Assembly: GCA_020846535.1 (NCBI GenBank)
Contig: JADLDR010000218.1
Location: 1-64,000 of the forward strand
Length of the DNA stretch: 64,000 bases
Direction: 5' to 3'
DNA from: Armatimonadota bacterium
GTDB taxonomy: Bacteria; Armatimonadota; JADLDR01
Positions 62,039-64,000 of the stretch are shown in pieces. Position numbers and translations under genes: made by a program. Below the pieces are notes generated by a model that was not told where the DNA came from, did not search any database, and saw nothing but the letters and a program-made list of their open reading frames with translations. Positions within the stretch are counted from its first letter, which is position 1; each line of letters starts with the position of its first letter.

Positions 62039-62503
62039 CTAAGGTGTAACTGTAACTGCATGCGCTCCGGTAACATAATCGTCGTTGAAAATGCTCGAAG
62101 ACTCATGCATATCATCAAACAAAAAGTAGTCCCAGACAAGCGTAGCTTGGCTTACGGTGATGGTTTGAGCAATACCAACTGTCCACACCTTCTTTGCTTG
62201 CTCAGGATACATAGCTTGGATCTGGAACGAAGCCATCCCTGTACTACTACTGTTGATGTCTTGAGGGTAAAGCATTAGAGCCATCATATCCGATTGCTGT
62301 AAATTCGGGTCTTGTTGATTTGTGTCCCAGTCATAAGCAAAAACACTGTAAGTGTGCGGGTTCTGTTTTTGAACTGTTGTTCCACTACCACAATCGAACC
62401 CAATAGTAGGATACGAGTGAGATCCCGCAGCCCAAATCGAAATTGCTGCAATCCCTATGCCCACGATTACAGTTAGTGTTAGCAATATTTTAGCTCGTTT
62501 CAT
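62039..62503 (-). CDS. Small exported protein, function unknown
   Basis: A 154-residue protein with a signal peptide (ILLTLTVIVGIGIAAISIWA). The mature part has DWDTNQQDPNLQQSDMMALM and a run of Thr, Val and Ala near the C-terminus. I recognise no family. Composition is less GC-rich than the average gene here. ATG 62503 follows GGAGGCGAAT. Gene order suggests it belongs with the ECF sigma factor. Confidence 0.65.
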   Translation of the reverse strand: MKRAKILLTLTVIVGIGIAAISIWAAGSHSYPTIGFDCGSGTTVQKQNPHTYSVFAYDWDTNQQDPNLQQSDMMALMLYPQDINSSSTGMASFQIQAMYPEQAKKVWTVGIAQTITVSQATLVWDYFLFDDMHESSSIFNDDYVTGAHAVTVTP

Positions 62504-62712
62504 ATTCGCCTCCACTTTTCCAACTCATGATACACCCAACGTTTATTGCTTATTCAATGGTAGCGACAGTGTTTTTCACCTCCTATATAATGCTCTTCGT
62601 TTTGTTATTCTGGCTTCCTTCTTCGCATTTGTTCGCCTCTATATATTAAGACGTTTTTTCAAAGGCAAATCCGGACATTTCTTATAAACTTTTTTCATAT
62701 ACGCTCGGTCAG
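62504..62712. other. AT-rich gap downstream of the ECF sigma gene
   Basis: No gene or clear terminator is seen. An AGGAGGTGA sequence on the minus strand is followed by a frame of only eight codons, too short to call. It may hold the ECF-dependent promoter of the next gene, but no ECF motif could be confirmed. Confidence 0.4.
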
Positions 62713-63288
62713 CTAGATTTCTTCTTGAATTAAATGCTTATACACTTTCTTGAATCTCTGCCTCGCCCGGTATATGCCCTTCTCTACCGCCGTTTCCGTC
62801 ATCTTCAGGTGGCTGGCGATCTCTGCATAACTCCACCCCATCCCATACTTCCACACCATCAATTGCCATTCCCTGGCCGATAGCTTGTCTCCGGCTTGGC
62901 GGATAATGAGACTGTCAAAAAACTGCTGTTCGGCTTGATGGCGTTCCTCACCGGCTTGTTGCTCCTGCACTCGCTGCCAACCCGGTTCTCCCATCTCCGA
63001 TGCCAGCATCTCTGGCCTATAGTTGCGATAACGCCACAGGTCTCGATATGCGTTGAGCAAAATATGGCGGAGCCATTGTTCAATATGGTCGGCGTCCTCC
63101 AACTGCTCCCAATGGGTAAGATGTTGTATGCAGACTTCCTGCACCAAATCCTCCGCGTCGTCTTGGTTGCCTGCCAACCGGTACGCTATACGCATCAGCC
63201 TTTCGCGGCATGCAGCGCCGCGGCAACAACAACCGGTATCCGGACTGTTTTGCGATAATTGGCCTCTTGGGGGGGGGGCTGATTTCAT
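62713..63288 (-). CDS. ECF-type sigma factor, with poly-C tract near its start
   Basis: A 191-residue sigma factor. Region 2 shows ERLMRIAYRLAGNQDDAEDL followed by VQEVCIQHL, and region 4 MGWSYAEIASHLKMTETAVE followed by KGIYRARQRF. The ATG at 63288 gives MKSAPPP and lies only two bases from its GAGAGG. Alternatively, a longer frame from ATG near 63358 (after GGAGG) joins this one if the ten-base C tract (63278-63269 on the minus strand) changes length by one. No anti-sigma factor is next to it. Exported genes follow downstream. Confidence 0.85.
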   Translation of the reverse strand: MKSAPPPRGQLSQNSPDTGCCCRGAACRERLMRIAYRLAGNQDDAEDLVQEVCIQHLTHWEQLEDADHIEQWLRHILLNAYRDLWRYRNYRPEMLASEMGEPGWQRVQEQQAGEERHQAEQQFFDSLIIRQAGDKLSAREWQLMVWKYGMGWSYAEIASHLKMTETAVEKGIYRARQRFKKVYKHLIQEEI

Positions 63289-63447
63289 TACCTCTCGGTT
63301 GAGAGCCTGGACAGGCGTTTTGCGCCATCCGATACATCGCACGATCAGGCATCTCCAGCCGTTCACCTCCTTTGGCGATCACTTGCCGACCCTGGCATCA
63401 TCATACTAGCACTTTCCTCACCCTATGTCAATAGCCTTGCATAAAAA

Positions 63448-63740
63448 AGTACCTCACCCCCTGCTCCTTCTCCTGGACGCGGATACGGAGGCCAGGCAGC
63501 CGGTTGGCGTAAGCGGGCACGTTTGCCTGGGGTCCGCGCGTAGGGGCGAACCTTGTGTTCGCCCGGCCAAGGGGCCGGTCCGGGGCAGGGCGAACACAAG
63601 GTTCGCCCCTACAGGTCGGACCGGACGGCTACAGAACGGAACGTTGCCTCTAACCGGCTGCTTAGACGAGAGGGTGTTTGGCTCACACCCAACCTCACCC
63701 CCCTCTCCTGGGCGGAGCCAGGGGGTGATATGCTTTTTCA
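63448..63740. repeat. Dispersed repeat family C, long copy
   Basis: This is the second long copy of the 58.6-kb repeat. Its inner palindrome has 25-base arms that are perfect inverses (63540-63564 and 63588-63612). The outer GCAGCCGGTT and AACCGGCTGC motifs are also present. It fills the gap between the ECF gene and the last gene. Confidence 0.8.
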
Positions 63741-63752
63741 ACGACTTCGAAC

Positions 63753-64000
63753 TCATTCTCCCTGGGCAGTGACCGCCAGGAGTACCGCCTGGCCCGTGTC
63801 CATCGAGCGGAAATCGAGCGAGCGGACGGGCACTTCGGGCCGGGGATTGAGCCAGCGCAGGACGCCCCCTACCCCGCTGACGCCTTGCGACGGCGGGGCG
63901 GACTGGACGGCTCCGGCACCGGGCAGGAAGTAGGGCTTGCGGTAGCGCAGGTCGGCGGCGTCGGCTATGGGAACCACCTCCGCCGTCTGGCCGTCCTCGT
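63753..64000 (-). CDS. C-terminal part of an unidentified protein (runs off the right edge)
   Basis: A minus-strand frame is open from the window edge to its stop at 63753. It includes EDGQTAEVVPIADAADLRYR then KPYFLPGAGAVQS, GVLRWLNPRPEVPVRSLDFR and DTGQAVLLAVTAQGE at the end. The pattern resembles the last beta-rich part of an extracellular or sugar-binding protein, but no family is recognised. No start or domain boundary is visible. Confidence 0.6.
   Translation of the reverse strand, partial: EDGQTAEVVPIADAADLRYRKPYFLPGAGAVQSAPPSQGVSGVGGVLRWLNPRPEVPVRSLDFRSMDTGQAVLLAVTAQGE

Overview
The window is GC-rich bacterial chromosome, mostly well-spaced genes with AAGGAGG-type ribosome sites and consensus sigma-70 promoters. 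It encodes a Kdo-type arabinose-5-phosphate isomerase (a sign of LPS, so probably a diderm), separate RpoD and ECF sigma factors, and many Gfo/Idh/MocA dehydrogenases, sugar-phosphate isomerase-like TIM barrels, uroporphyrinogen-decarboxylase-fold methyltransferases and polysaccharide-degrading exported proteins. That repertoire resembles Armatimonadota and similar heterotrophic diderms, but no rRNA or other decisive marker is present, so the assignment is tentative.

Layout. 1-3 kb: remains of an IS5-type element, an IS200/IS605 element (decayed TnpA, intact TnpB) and a fic gene beside it with an altered autoinhibition motif. 3-9 kb: two Gfo/Idh/MocA dehydrogenases, citrate synthase and a URO-D-family protein. 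9-13 kb: a broken IS5-type transposase and an MFS-spermidine synthase fusion. 13.3-15.1 kb: a NotI-family restriction enzyme directly abutting a D12 adenine methylase. 15.7-17.1 kb: tRNA-Pro and a SpoIID protein. 17.4-23 kb: a MacAB-like export operon that also encodes Gly/Met-rich and DUF5666-like exported proteins. 23-28 kb: isomerase/TPR operon, kdsD with an orphan sugar permease, and a broken vanX-like gene. 28.4-30.7 kb: DoxX and two tandem selenoproteins. 30.7-37.7 kb: a decaying carbohydrate region (DUF4832, beta-helix and DUF5060 glycosidase pseudogenes) containing two small MITE-like insertions and one intact URO-D-family gene. 37.7-46 kb: ornithine cyclodeaminase-like and MttB-like genes, an aldo/keto reductase plus cupin pair, and, divergently, a LuxE-LuxC-aminotransferase operon. 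46-55 kb: tRNA-Glu, PBP1A, PBP2, a Gly/Met-repeat protein, dnaG, rpoD and a CAT-anticodon tRNA. 55-58.4 kb: acylphosphatase, broken HDOD gene, cyclophilin, class II aldolase and another dehydrogenase. 59-63.3 kb: an ECF sigma factor followed by three exported proteins of unknown function. The last 250 bases hold the end of an unidentified gene.

The strongest unusual signals are the selenoprotein pair (a peroxiredoxin with UGA at the peroxidatic position, and a GrdB-like UxxC protein, each with a plausible bacterial SECIS hairpin), the LuxE-LuxC-class III aminotransferase operon, which on paper could turn a carboxylic acid into an aldehyde and then an amine, and the NotI-type nuclease paired with an adenine rather than cytosine methylase. 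Several gene gaps are filled by dispersed palindromic repeats belonging to at least three families.
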